This document shows positions 8,391-14,289 of a stretch of DNA of 15,935 bases, in pieces. Each line of letters opens with the position of its first letter. The first letter of the stretch is position 1. This DNA is from Lachnospiraceae bacterium UBA3785 (lineage in GTDB: Bacteria; Bacillota; Clostridia; Lachnospirales; Lachnospiraceae), in NCBI GenBank assembly GCA_002369495.1, contig DFFD01000152.1:1-15935 (forward strand), read 5' to 3'. Below the pieces are notes generated by a model. That model was not told the origin of the DNA. It saw nothing but the letters and a program-made list of their open reading frames with translations, and ran no database searches. The translations under genes were made by a program, and so were the position numbers.

Positions 8391-8430
8391 GCCCCGAACC
8401 GGGAAGGTTCGGGGCGTTTTCTGTCTTTTT
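8391..8430. terminator. Strong hairpin terminator after the aspartate kinase gene, probably bidirectional
   Basis: GCCCCGAACC (8391-8400) pairs with GGTTCGGGGC (8406-8415) across a 5-base loop, a perfect 10-bp stem. A T-rich tail follows on the + strand (GTTTTCTGTCTTTTT). Read on the minus strand, the same stem is followed by ATATTTTTT, so it can also end the minus-strand remnant next to it. A 14-base perfect palindrome, GCCTGCGCGCAGGC (8368-8381), lies just upstream. Confidence 0.9.
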
Positions 8431-8576
8431 TACAGCGGGAGCATGACGCTCTTAAGCACTTTTTCGTCCGCGTTTGGGCCGACCGCAAACCGGTAACCGG
8501 TGTGCTCGAGGATCCAGCTGTCTGTCTCCTCGTCATAATGATTCTTTTTCCCGGCTCTCAGATGTGCTATAATCAT
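8430..8576 (-). pseudogene. Small minus-strand ORF, probably the 3' remnant of a lost gene
   Basis: A 48-codon frame on the minus strand ends exactly at the bidirectional terminator. Its last 34 codons (from about 8534 down) have the GC-rich third positions of neighbouring genes and read like a real C-terminus: DEETDSWILEHTGYRFAVG, then PNADEKVLKSV. The first 14 codons are AT-rich and overlap the -10 box used by the + strand gene next door, so they do not look like original coding sequence. The pattern D-x3-D-x3-L-x3-GY-x2-AVG-xNA is loosely like the last motif of HAD/Cof-type phosphatases, but that is too little to name a function. It could also be a short expressed protein: an ATG exists at 8576, but I see no good ribosome binding site. 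Confidence 0.4.
8565..8573 (+). promoter_or_regulatory. Extended -10 promoter of the TraX-family gene
   Basis: TGC-TATAAT (TATAAT at 8568-8573) is a perfect -10 box with the TGn extension. The -35 region 17 bases upstream is only TTTTTC, as often tolerated with an extended -10. Transcription would start near 8580, about 25 bases before the gene start. Confidence 0.6.
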
Positions 8577-8605
8577 TTTACGGTCTGGTTATAAAGGAGG
8601 TTCTT

Positions 8606-9298
8606 ATGGAAAATAAAAAGCTGCTGCCCTGGCAGCTCCTCGACGGAACAACGCTCAAGCTCATCGCGATGGTGTGCATGACGATCGGACACGTGGGAGA
8701 CAATTTTTTCCCGGAGCATGTGTGGACGCAGGCCGTCGGACGGATTGCGATGCCGGTTTTCGCCTTCTGCGTCGCGGAAGGGTTTGCGCATACGCACGAC
8801 CGGATGAAGTATTTAAGACGCATGGGCCTGTTCGCACTTGCGAGCGAAGTCCCCTTCGACCTTGTGATCGCCGGAAAAATGCTTGAGTTTTCACACCAGA
8901 ACATCATGTTTACATTTTTCTGGGCGATCCTGGGGCTGCTCCTGTTTGAGAAGGTGACCGCTTCGGGGACAAAGGCCGCGGCGGCGGGCGGCGCAGCGCT
9001 GCTCATTGTGTTTGCGGTCATGTCGCTCATCCTGGGGACGGACTACAATATTCTGGGTGTGGGGATTGTTTTCATTTATTATCTGCTGCGGGGCAGGGCG
9101 CCGATCCTTAACAATGCGGCCGCGGCGGCCTGGCATGTGCTGCTCCGGAACAAGGGGGTCTACTGGTTCGGGCTTCTGGGGTTCATTCCGGTCCTCTGCT
9201 ACAACGGGAAGCGCGGCAGGGGCCTCAAATGGCTCTTTTATGTGTTTTATCCGGGGCACCTGCTTCTCATCTGGGCGGTGAAGATGCTGCTGCGGTGA
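8606..9298 (+). CDS. TraX family integral membrane protein
   Basis: 230 residues, mostly hydrophobic, with about eight predicted membrane segments, starting near residues 17-35, 45-61, 74-92, 100-117 and 129-143. Conserved TraX-family stretches are visible: LKLIAMVCMTIGHVGDNFFP, GRIAMPVFAFCVAEGF, the following HTHDR, SEVPFDL, HQNIMFT, and near the end YPGHLLLIW. The plasmid F member TraX acetylates pilin. The many chromosomal relatives in Firmicutes lack pilin and their substrate is unknown; a membrane acyltransferase role is the family-level inference. The start has AAAGGAGG 5 bases before the ATG. It appears to be a single-gene unit with its own extended -10 promoter, and no T-tailed terminator lies immediately after it. 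There is no conjugation gene nearby, so transfer functions are not implied. Confidence 0.85.
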   Translation: MENKKLLPWQLLDGTTLKLIAMVCMTIGHVGDNFFPEHVWTQAVGRIAMPVFAFCVAEGFAHTHDRMKYLRRMGLFALASEVPFDLVIAGKMLEFSHQNIMFTFFWAILGLLLFEKVTASGTKAAAAGGAALLIVFAVMSLILGTDYNILGVGIVFIYYLLRGRAPILNNAAAAAWHVLLRNKGVYWFGLLGFIPVLCYNGKRGRGLKWLFYVFYPGHLLLIWAVKMLLR

Positions 9299-9431
9299 GC
9301 GGCCCGGCGGTTACCGTGCAAGCACGGCCCGCGTGCACAGACTCAGAAACCAGGCGATATCATAAAAATTTACAAAATGCTCCAAAGTTAGACATACTGT
9401 GTTCACAAAATTAGGTTAATTTATGTAACAT

Positions 9432-9545
9432 AAGAAAAGACAAGATTGCCAATTACCTTTTTCTTTTTCATTATCCGTCGAGAGACGGAACTCCTTCCCT
9501 TTTTGAAAGAGTAGAGACCGCACCTGCCATGCGGTCTTTATTCTT
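9432..9545 (+). ncRNA. Candidate small RNA with an exposed anti-Shine-Dalgarno motif
   Basis: Two possible promoters precede it: TTCACA (9402-9407), 18 bases, TAACAT (9426-9431); or TTGCCA (9446-9451), 17 bases, CATTAT (9469-9474). The body contains a CCGTC-GAGA-GACGG hairpin with a GNRA-type tetraloop (9475-9488), an unpaired CTCCTTCCC (9491-9499) complementary to AAGGAG, and a terminator hairpin AGACCGCA/TGCGGTCT (9515-9522 with 9530-9537) followed by TTATTCTTTT. With the second promoter the RNA would start near 9481, losing part of the first hairpin. I do not recognise a known RNA family. The terminator could instead serve the TraX-family gene about 215 bases upstream. Confidence 0.35.
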
Positions 9546-9547
9546 TT
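9515..9547 (+). terminator. Intrinsic terminator
   Basis: An 8-bp stem, AGACCGCA with TGCGGTCT, a 7-base loop, then TTTATTCTTTT. It ends either the candidate small RNA or transcripts running on from the TraX-family gene. Confidence 0.75.
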
Positions 9548-9551
9548 GTGT

Positions 9552-9630
9552 TTCAACCGCCTGGGGACGGTTCTTCAACGGTTGAAGAACCGTCCCTCAC
9601 CCGTTGAAGAACCGTCCCCAAGCGGGTGAA
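9552..9630. repeat. Long palindromic element of the GGGACGGTTCTT family with two alternative folds
   Basis: The arm 9552-9581 pairs with 9601-9630 at 28 of 30 positions. Inside it, 9564-9579 also pairs perfectly with 9581-9596, around a single central G. This is possible because the arm GTTGAAGAACCGTCCC occurs twice in direct order (9581-9596 and 9603-9618). It shares GGGACGGTTCTT with the element after addA at 4534-4599, but the cores differ. Imperfect pairing continues outwards to about 9543 and 9641 (CTTTTGTG with CACAAAAAG). No transposase lies in the window. Confidence 0.8.
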
Positions 9631-9632
9631 GG

Positions 9633-9674
9633 CACAAAAAGAGCGGGCCGCGTGAGCGGTCCGCTCTTTTTGTG
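9633..9674 (-). terminator. Terminator of the ferredoxin gene, symmetric
   Basis: A 17-bp stem (9633-9649 with 9658-9674, one G-U pair) has CACAAAAAGAGCGG on one side and CCGCTCTTTTTGTG on the other. It lies 6 bases beyond the ferredoxin stop and has a T-run at the 3' side on the minus strand. It can terminate from both directions. Confidence 0.85.
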
Positions 9675-9680
9675 TGCTGA

Positions 9681-9902
<222 letters not shown>

Positions 9903-9911
9903 TTACAATGT

Positions 9912-9941
9912 ATTTTATGCACGAATTATTGCGTTAGGCAA
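9912..9941 (-). promoter_or_regulatory. Probable promoter of the ferredoxin gene
   Basis: On the minus strand: TTGCCT (9941-9936), an 18-base spacer, TAAAAT (9917-9912), in an AT-rich stretch. The start of transcription would fall near 9905, giving a leader of about 55 bases. Confidence 0.45.
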
Positions 9942-10019
9942 GACAAACCTAAAGGTTTATGTGTGCCAAAAAGGGTACAATCGGTTAGATTTAGCTAACA
10001 ATAACCCTGCGTTCCCCTG

Positions 10020-10048
10020 TTTACAGGAGACGAAGATTCGTTTATAAT
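10020..10048 (+). promoter_or_regulatory. Promoter of mecA
   Basis: TTTACA (10020-10025), a 17-base spacer and a perfect TATAAT (10043-10048). Transcription would begin near 10055, giving a leader of about 70 bases to the chosen mecA start. The leader contains a GCGGC-ATG-GCCGC hairpin (10060-10072) that holds the upstream ATG at 10065 in its loop. Confidence 0.7.
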
Positions 10049-10124
10049 CACGGTAAGGCGCGGCATGGCCGCACGAAGACAGGACAGTAAGCGAACCAGA
10101 ACCGCAGGACGGGGGCATTTATAT

Positions 10125-10922
10125 ATGAAGATTGAGAAACTGAACGACGACCAGATCCGCTGCACGCTCACGATGGCAGACTTGGCGGAGCGCAAGATCC
10201 GCCTGCATGAGCTCGCCTACGGCACGGAGAAGGCGAGAAATCTCTTCCGCGACATGATGGAGGAAGCCTACCGGAAATTCGGGTTCCAGGCGGAGAATGT
10301 CCCGATCATGATCGAGGCGGTCCCGTTCGCGGACGACGGCATCGTCCTCATCATCTCCAAGGTGGATGACCCGGAGGAGCTCGACACCCGTTTCTCCCGC
10401 TTCACCGAGCCGCAGACCAATGAGGAGGAGAAGATCGCGGACATGGCCGGGGCGGACGATATCCTCGACACGATCCACCGGATCTACGAGGCCAGGAAGA
10501 AGGCGAACGGCCGGCGCCGCGCGGAGGAGCCGAAGGAGGCTGCCGGAGCCCGCGAGGACACTGCGCCGAAGGAGCCCGCGGAGAAGAAAAAGGGCGGCAA
10601 GGCGCAGGATGTGGATTATGTGCAGGTGTTTTCATTTTCATCGCTGGACGACGCGATCCGCGCAGCGGTCAGCCTGAAGGAGCTCTACACCGGGAACAAC
10701 GTCCTCTACCGGATGCGGCGGACCGGCGAGTACCGGCTGGTCGTGCACCAGAGCGGTCACACGCCGGAGGACTTCAACAAGGTCTGCAACATCCTCTCCG
10801 AGTACGGGAAGTCTGTCAGGTGGTCGAAGGCGCTCGAGGCGCATTTCGCGGAGCACGAGCAGCGCATCCCCGGCGACAACGCGCTCGCCTCGCTCAGCGC
10901 GCTGGTGAAGGAGGAGGGCTGA
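10125..10922 (+). CDS. mecA: MecA-type adaptor protein for ClpC
   Basis: MecA delivers substrate proteins to the ClpCP protease (ComK in Bacillus) and helps ClpC assemble. The 265 residues show the family layout: an N-terminal substrate-binding domain starting MKIEKLNDDQIRCTLTMADL, a charged low-complexity linker (about residues 125-165, rich in Glu, Lys, Ala), and a C-terminal ClpC-binding domain with VQVFSFSSLDDAIRAA, YRMRRTGEYRLVV, LSEYGK and a final helix carrying HFAEHEQRI. The ATG at 10125 was chosen because family members start with this M-x-I-E-x-(L/I)-N pattern and because the ATG at 10065 lies only about 10 bases from the expected transcription start, within a hairpin. The ribosome binding site (GACGGGGG) is weak. 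No competence gene is in the window, so a general proteostasis role is the safer reading. Confidence 0.88.
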   Translation: MKIEKLNDDQIRCTLTMADLAERKIRLHELAYGTEKARNLFRDMMEEAYRKFGFQAENVPIMIEAVPFADDGIVLIISKVDDPEELDTRFSRFTEPQTNEEEKIADMAGADDILDTIHRIYEARKKANGRRRAEEPKEAAGAREDTAPKEPAEKKKGGKAQDVDYVQVFSFSSLDDAIRAAVSLKELYTGNNVLYRMRRTGEYRLVVHQSGHTPEDFNKVCNILSEYGKSVRWSKALEAHFAEHEQRIPGDNALASLSALVKEEG

Positions 10923-11012
10923 AAAGTCTGACAGGATCTTATCCTCCGATATAACTGTATAGGCGGATTTCGGGTTCCGGTATCACTCCATAGGCTTGTT
11001 TGGCCGGTTCCG

Positions 11013-11041
11013 TTGACGCCTTGCCTGAAAAATATCATAAT
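11013..11041 (+). promoter_or_regulatory. Promoter of the candidate structured RNA
   Basis: TTGACG (11013-11018), a 17-base spacer, CATAAT (11036-11041), each five of six to consensus. No protein start follows before the terminator at 11290. Confidence 0.55.
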
Positions 11042-11047
11042 ATTCTC

Positions 11048-11338
11048 CGAAGAAGCTTCTTGCGGGCGCGCTTGTGCCCGCCGCACCGTTAAAAGGTCTC
11101 CATGTGAAACTCTCACGCGCTGGAGACAGGTTCCTTAAAAGTGTGGAAAGGAAGGGGATGCGGAGAAAAAGACATTTTTAGACTCCCATGAATCATGTTC
11201 GCAGTCACGGAACTGCGAACCGTCATGAATACGGTCAGGGAACTGTGTAAAAAAAGAGATGCGTCTGCATCAGACAAAGGGAAAAGAGACTCCCCGGGCA
11301 TGGCGGCACCGGACAGTGTACCGCCCGGGGAGCTTTTT
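11048..11338 (+). ncRNA. Candidate structured non-coding RNA, about 290 nt
   Basis: It is bounded by a good promoter and an intrinsic terminator and holds no plausible protein gene. Hairpins follow one another: GCGGGC/GCCCGC (11062-11081); GTCTCCA/TGGAGAC (11096-11127) with an inner GTGA/TCAC; TTCCTT/AAGGAA (11131-11153); GGAGAAAAA with TTTTT-aga-CTCC (11162-11186, 3-base bulge); GTTCGCAGT/ACTGCGAAC (11197-11220); GATGC/GCATC (11258-11271); then the terminator stem. I compared it from memory with RNase P RNA, tmRNA, SRP RNA and 6S RNA and saw none of their conserved cores. It might be a free-standing RNA or a long attenuated leader of the hydrolase gene, although that gene has its own promoter downstream. 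Confidence 0.5.
11290..11338 (+). terminator. Intrinsic terminator of the candidate RNA
   Basis: CTCCCCGGGC (11290-11299) pairs perfectly with GCCCGGGGAG (11323-11332), followed by CTTTTT. It lies 370 bases after mecA, too far to be an ordinary mecA terminator, which supports a separate transcript. Confidence 0.85.
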
Positions 11339-11347
11339 GTGACAAAT

Positions 11348-11372
11348 AAGGCGGTATATATCGCCTTTTTTT
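11348..11372 (+). terminator. Second tandem intrinsic terminator
   Basis: A short stem AGGCG/CGCCT (11349-11353 with 11362-11366, plus a G-U pair), a TATATA loop, and a seven-T tail (11366-11372). It directly follows the previous terminator and insulates the next promoter. Confidence 0.75.
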
Positions 11373-11386
11373 CGTGCGCTAGTTTC

Positions 11387-11415
11387 TTTACGAATCGAAT
11401 GTTTGATGGTACAAT
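11387..11415 (+). promoter_or_regulatory. Promoter of the GH18 hydrolase gene
   Basis: TTTACG (11387-11392), a 17-base spacer, TACAAT (11410-11415). Transcription would start near 11422, just ahead of the ribosome binding site. Confidence 0.6.
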
Positions 11416-11443
11416 AGGGGGAAGACTGAAAAAAGGAAGCACT

Positions 11444-13171
11444 ATGAAGAAGAAAAAGTCGCCTGTCCTTCTCGTCCTGACGATCGCAGTGTTCGTCGCA
11501 GCGGCGGGAGCGGTGTGGTTTGTGTGGGATCATTTTACGCCTTCGAAGGAGCGGATGAAGCCCGAGGACTATTTTGCAATTGAAAATGAAGACCGTTTCG
11601 GCATCGTGACGGAAGACGGGACCTCGAAGGAGAGCGGCAGACGGTTTGACGGGGAGGCATTTCTTCCGATCGCCGTCGCGGAGGAAATCTGTCCGTCCCT
11701 TTTTTACGATGAGGATGACAATAAGCTTATCATCACGACACCGTCGACGATCGAGTCATTCGGGATCGACGGGAGCAGCGATATACTGAGGCAGGACGGG
11801 GAGGAGGTTTTCATTTCCCAGACGTTCGTGCGGCAGTACGCGGAGGCGGAATGGCGCAGCTACAGCGGGCCGGACCGCGTCGTCGTGGAGACCGTGTTCG
11901 CCTATCCGGTGACGGAGACGGCGGAGGACGCGGTGATCCGCTACCGGGCGGGCATCAAGAGCCCGATCATCGCCGACGCGCCGGCCGGGACCGCGCTCCG
12001 CAGCCTGGACGCGGATGCGGACGGAAATATCTCCGCCGACAAGATCGAGGGCTGGACCCACGTCCTCACGGAGGACGGCTACCGCGGCTACGTCGAGGAC
12101 CGATACCTGGAGGAGGAGATCACGCTGAAGGAAGATGAGCACACGTACACCCAGCCGGAGTACACGCACATCCTCCTTGAGGATCCTGTGAGCCTCGTGT
12201 TCCACCAGACGACTTCCCAGGCCGCCAACGACGCGCTGGACCGCACTGCTGCGGGCATGAAGGGGGTCAATGTGATCGCACCGACCTGGTTCTTCCTCGA
12301 AAATGAGAGCGGGCAGATGTCTTCCCTGGCCTCCGCCTCCTACGTGCGGACTGCGCACGGGATGGGGCTTTCCGTCTGGGCGGTGGTCAACGATTTCGAC
12401 GGGGCCGTGAATTCCGCCGCGTCGACGACGGCCATGCTGCGGAGCGAGTCGGCGAGGTCGAAGGCAATCTCCGACATCGTCATGAACCTGCTCATGGTCG
12501 GGGCGGACGGGATCTGTCTTGATTTCGAGAAAGTGTCCGCGGACACCGCGCCTTACTACCTGGAGTTCATCCGGGAAATGTCCGTGATGGCCCGGAACAG
12601 CGGGCTGGTGCTCTCCGTCTGCGATTATGTGCCCACCTTTACGAAGTACCTTGACCGGGCGGAGCAGGCCCGGGTCGCGGATTACGTGATCGTCATGTGC
12701 TACGACGAGTACGCGGCCGGGTCGGAGAAGGCAGGCCCGACGGCTTCGATGTCATTTGTCGAGAGGGGCATAAGGGATACGCTGAAGGAGGTGCCCCGCG
12801 AGCAGACGATCGCGGCCCTGCCGTTCTACTCGCGGCTGTGGACGACCGGGTCCGCCGGCAACGTGAAATCGCGCGCCATGGGCATGGCCGAGGCGGCTTC
12901 CTACATCGCCGAGAACGCGATGAGCACCGCCTACGACGGGGACGCGGGCATGACCCGCGCTTACCGGGAAGGCGTGGACGGAAAGTACGAGATCTGGCCG
13001 GAGACGGCTGAGACCCTGGCGCAGCGCCTCGCGTTCGTCCGGGAAAATGAGATCGCCGGCGCCGCCTTCTGGAAACTCGAACTCGCGGAGGGGTCCGTTT
13101 GGGAGCTTCTTTCGGGGTTCATTTCCGGCGGGGAACTTACGGTATCCGTGAGCGGCAACAGCATCGGCTGA
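11444..13171 (+). CDS. Membrane-anchored GH18-type glycosyl hydrolase with SH3b domain
   Basis: A 575-residue envelope protein, probably acting on peptidoglycan or another amino-sugar polymer outside the cell. It starts with MKKKK and one hydrophobic helix (about 7-28) without an obvious signal-peptidase site, so a membrane anchor is likely. Next come a copper-amine-oxidase-like stalk (about 40-135) and an SH3b-like domain (about 165-225, ending GYRGYVEDRYL). The C-terminal GH18 barrel starts at VSLVFHQTTS (about 247). Its catalytic strand is DGICLDFE (355-362): Asp360 and the acid Glu362 are present, while the middle Asp of the chitinase DxxDxDxE pattern is Cys358, as YaaH/SleL-like relatives also vary there. 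Other barrel strands read IAPTWFFLE, VWAVVNDF, YVIVMCYDEYA and AALPFYSRLW. The ATG at 11444 has AGGAAG upstream; the open frame before it crosses two terminators and is not coding. The DivIVA-like gene follows 43 bases later. Confidence 0.85.
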   Translation: MKKKKSPVLLVLTIAVFVAAAGAVWFVWDHFTPSKERMKPEDYFAIENEDRFGIVTEDGTSKESGRRFDGEAFLPIAVAEEICPSLFYDEDDNKLIITTPSTIESFGIDGSSDILRQDGEEVFISQTFVRQYAEAEWRSYSGPDRVVVETVFAYPVTETAEDAVIRYRAGIKSPIIADAPAGTALRSLDADADGNISADKIEGWTHVLTEDGYRGYVEDRYLEEEITLKEDEHTYTQPEYTHILLEDPVSLVFHQTTSQAANDALDRTAAGMKGVNVIAPTWFFLENESGQMSSLASASYVRTAHGMGLSVWAVVNDFDGAVNSAASTTAMLRSESARSKAISDIVMNLLMVGADGICLDFEKVSADTAPYYLEFIREMSVMARNSGLVLSVCDYVPTFTKYLDRAEQARVADYVIVMCYDEYAAGSEKAGPTASMSFVERGIRDTLKEVPREQTIAALPFYSRLWTTGSAGNVKSRAMGMAEAASYIAENAMSTAYDGDAGMTRAYREGVDGKYEIWPETAETLAQRLAFVRENEIAGAAFWKLELAEGSVWELLSGFISGGELTVSVSGNSIG

Positions 13172-13214
13172 GCTGCTTTTTAAAGATAGCAAAAAGGCAA
13201 GGAGGAAACACGTC

Positions 13215-14282
13215 ATGTATGACGAGCAAAGCTTTAAAACATCCCGAAAAGGCTTCGACAAGGACGAAGTCATCAGCTACCTTACCGAGAAGGATCGGGA
13301 AAATGCAGACCGCGTAAGCAAGCTTGAGTCGGCGATCCGCGACAAGGAGCATGAGATCGCCGAGCTGAACGCGCGCATCGCGAAAAGAAATGCGAAGATC
13401 GACGAGCTCGAGGCCGAGATCGAGACGAAATATAAGGAATATGTAGAGAAATACGAGGCGATCGGCGAGCTGGTCTACGATTCCCGCAAGCGCGCGGACG
13501 AGATCCTCGCGAAGGCAAATGCGGAGGCGGAAGAGTGCACCGCGCACATCGAGGAGGAGAAGCGCAATGCCGCCGCGGAGGCGGAGGCCAGGGAGGCCGA
13601 GATGCAGCGCCTCATCGCCGCCTCTGAGGAGGAGATCGCCAACAACGAGGAGAAGAGCCGGAACATCATCGAGGCCGGCAAAGCGGAGAGCAGAAAGCTG
13701 GTCGCCCACGCGAAGGAGGAGGCCGAGGAGATCGTCCTTGGCGGCCGCAAGAAATATGTCGAGATCCTGAAGGACGCCGACCAGGAGGCCAAAAAGAGGG
13801 CCAGAGTGGCGGACGCCGAGGTCGAGGCGATCCTGGCGGACGGCCAGAAGAAGTACGACGAGCTGAAAGACGCGATCGCGAAGCTGGCGGAGCTCTTCGG
13901 GAAGGTCCGCAAGCGTTTCGACGACTCCGGCGACAGCATCGCGGAGCTGATCGCGGCGATGCCGGAGAAGGTGACGGACCGCCCGGCGATCGCTTCGGAC
14001 GACGATGAACTCGACGATTACCGCTTCGACGACGATGATGACGAGTACGAGGAGGAGATCGACGAGTCCGAGTTCGAGGAATCCAGGCTGGTTTCCGCGA
14101 CGATCGCCTTCGATGAAGCTTTCCAGGCCCAGCTGCCGCCCGTGAAGGAGGAGCCCAAGGCTCCCGTGAGCGAGGAGGCGACGCGCGAGGAGAAGATCCA
14201 GGCGTTCGAGAGCGAGCTTGCGAAGAATTCCTACGGCGAGGACGGGACGTTCCGCCTGCCGGGAGAGGACAGGAAAGCGTAA
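13215..14282 (+). CDS. DivIVA-like coiled-coil protein with acidic C-terminal region
   Basis: 355 residues. The N-terminus, SFKTSRKGFDKDEVISYL (residues 6-23), resembles the DivIVA membrane-binding motif, in which a phe/lys-rich turn is followed by G-(Y/F)-D-x-(D/E)-E-V. A very long charged coiled coil follows (about 25-240, rich in Glu, Ala, Lys, Arg). A strongly acidic stretch (about 261-288, with DDDDDEYEEE) and a Pro/Glu tail close the protein. DivIVA/GpsB proteins sit at curved membrane and organise division and wall synthesis; an analogous scaffold role is inferred here, as length and tail are not those of classical DivIVA (about 165 residues). The start has a perfect AAGGAGG 9 bases before the ATG. 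It sits between a cell-envelope hydrolase and the Sua5 gene, probably co-transcribed with both. Confidence 0.7.
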   Translation: MYDEQSFKTSRKGFDKDEVISYLTEKDRENADRVSKLESAIRDKEHEIAELNARIAKRNAKIDELEAEIETKYKEYVEKYEAIGELVYDSRKRADEILAKANAEAEECTAHIEEEKRNAAAEAEAREAEMQRLIAASEEEIANNEEKSRNIIEAGKAESRKLVAHAKEEAEEIVLGGRKKYVEILKDADQEAKKRARVADAEVEAILADGQKKYDELKDAIAKLAELFGKVRKRFDDSGDSIAELIAAMPEKVTDRPAIASDDDELDDYRFDDDDDEYEEEIDESEFEESRLVSATIAFDEAFQAQLPPVKEEPKAPVSEEATREEKIQAFESELAKNSYGEDGTFRLPGEDRKA

Positions 14283-14289
14283 CGGCTGC

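Larger units (their letters stand above)
9299..9680. other. Gene-free region between the TraX-family gene and ferredoxin
   Basis: I see no convincing protein gene here. It holds, in order: a short perfect hairpin CCGTGCAAGCACGG (9314-9327) without a T-tail; an AT-rich stretch with promoter-like boxes (9402-9474); a possible small RNA with a terminator; the palindromic repeat at 9552-9630; and the ferredoxin terminator. Confidence 0.6.
10923..11443. other. Gene-free region between mecA and the GH18 gene
   Basis: No supported protein gene. It contains a promoter-like CTGACA/TATAAC pair (10928-10955, 16-base spacing), a stronger promoter at 11013-11041, the hairpin-rich candidate RNA, two tandem terminators, and the promoter of the hydrolase gene. 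A seven-codon ORF (ATG at 11158) with AAGGAAGG close upstream is too short to call. Confidence 0.6.

Noticed and set aside
10065..10124. Upstream ATG that would extend MecA by 20 residues
   Set aside because: It is about 10 bases from the expected transcription start, within a hairpin loop, without a ribosome binding site, and the extra Arg-rich residues do not match the family N-terminus.
11158..11181. Seven-codon ORF with AAGGAAGG close upstream inside the candidate RNA
   Set aside because: It is too short to support, and the bases are also used by the predicted hairpins; it could be a leader peptide, but nothing else argues for it.
11195..11443. In-frame extension of the GH18 protein by 83 residues
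   Set aside because: It crosses two intrinsic terminators and the gene's own promoter; the MKKKK plus hydrophobic helix at 11444 is a typical N-terminus with its own ribosome binding site.
14218..14289. TTG start giving Sua5/YwlC 24 extra residues
   Set aside because: The extension lies wholly inside the preceding gene in another frame, is Arg-rich, and has no counterpart in the family.
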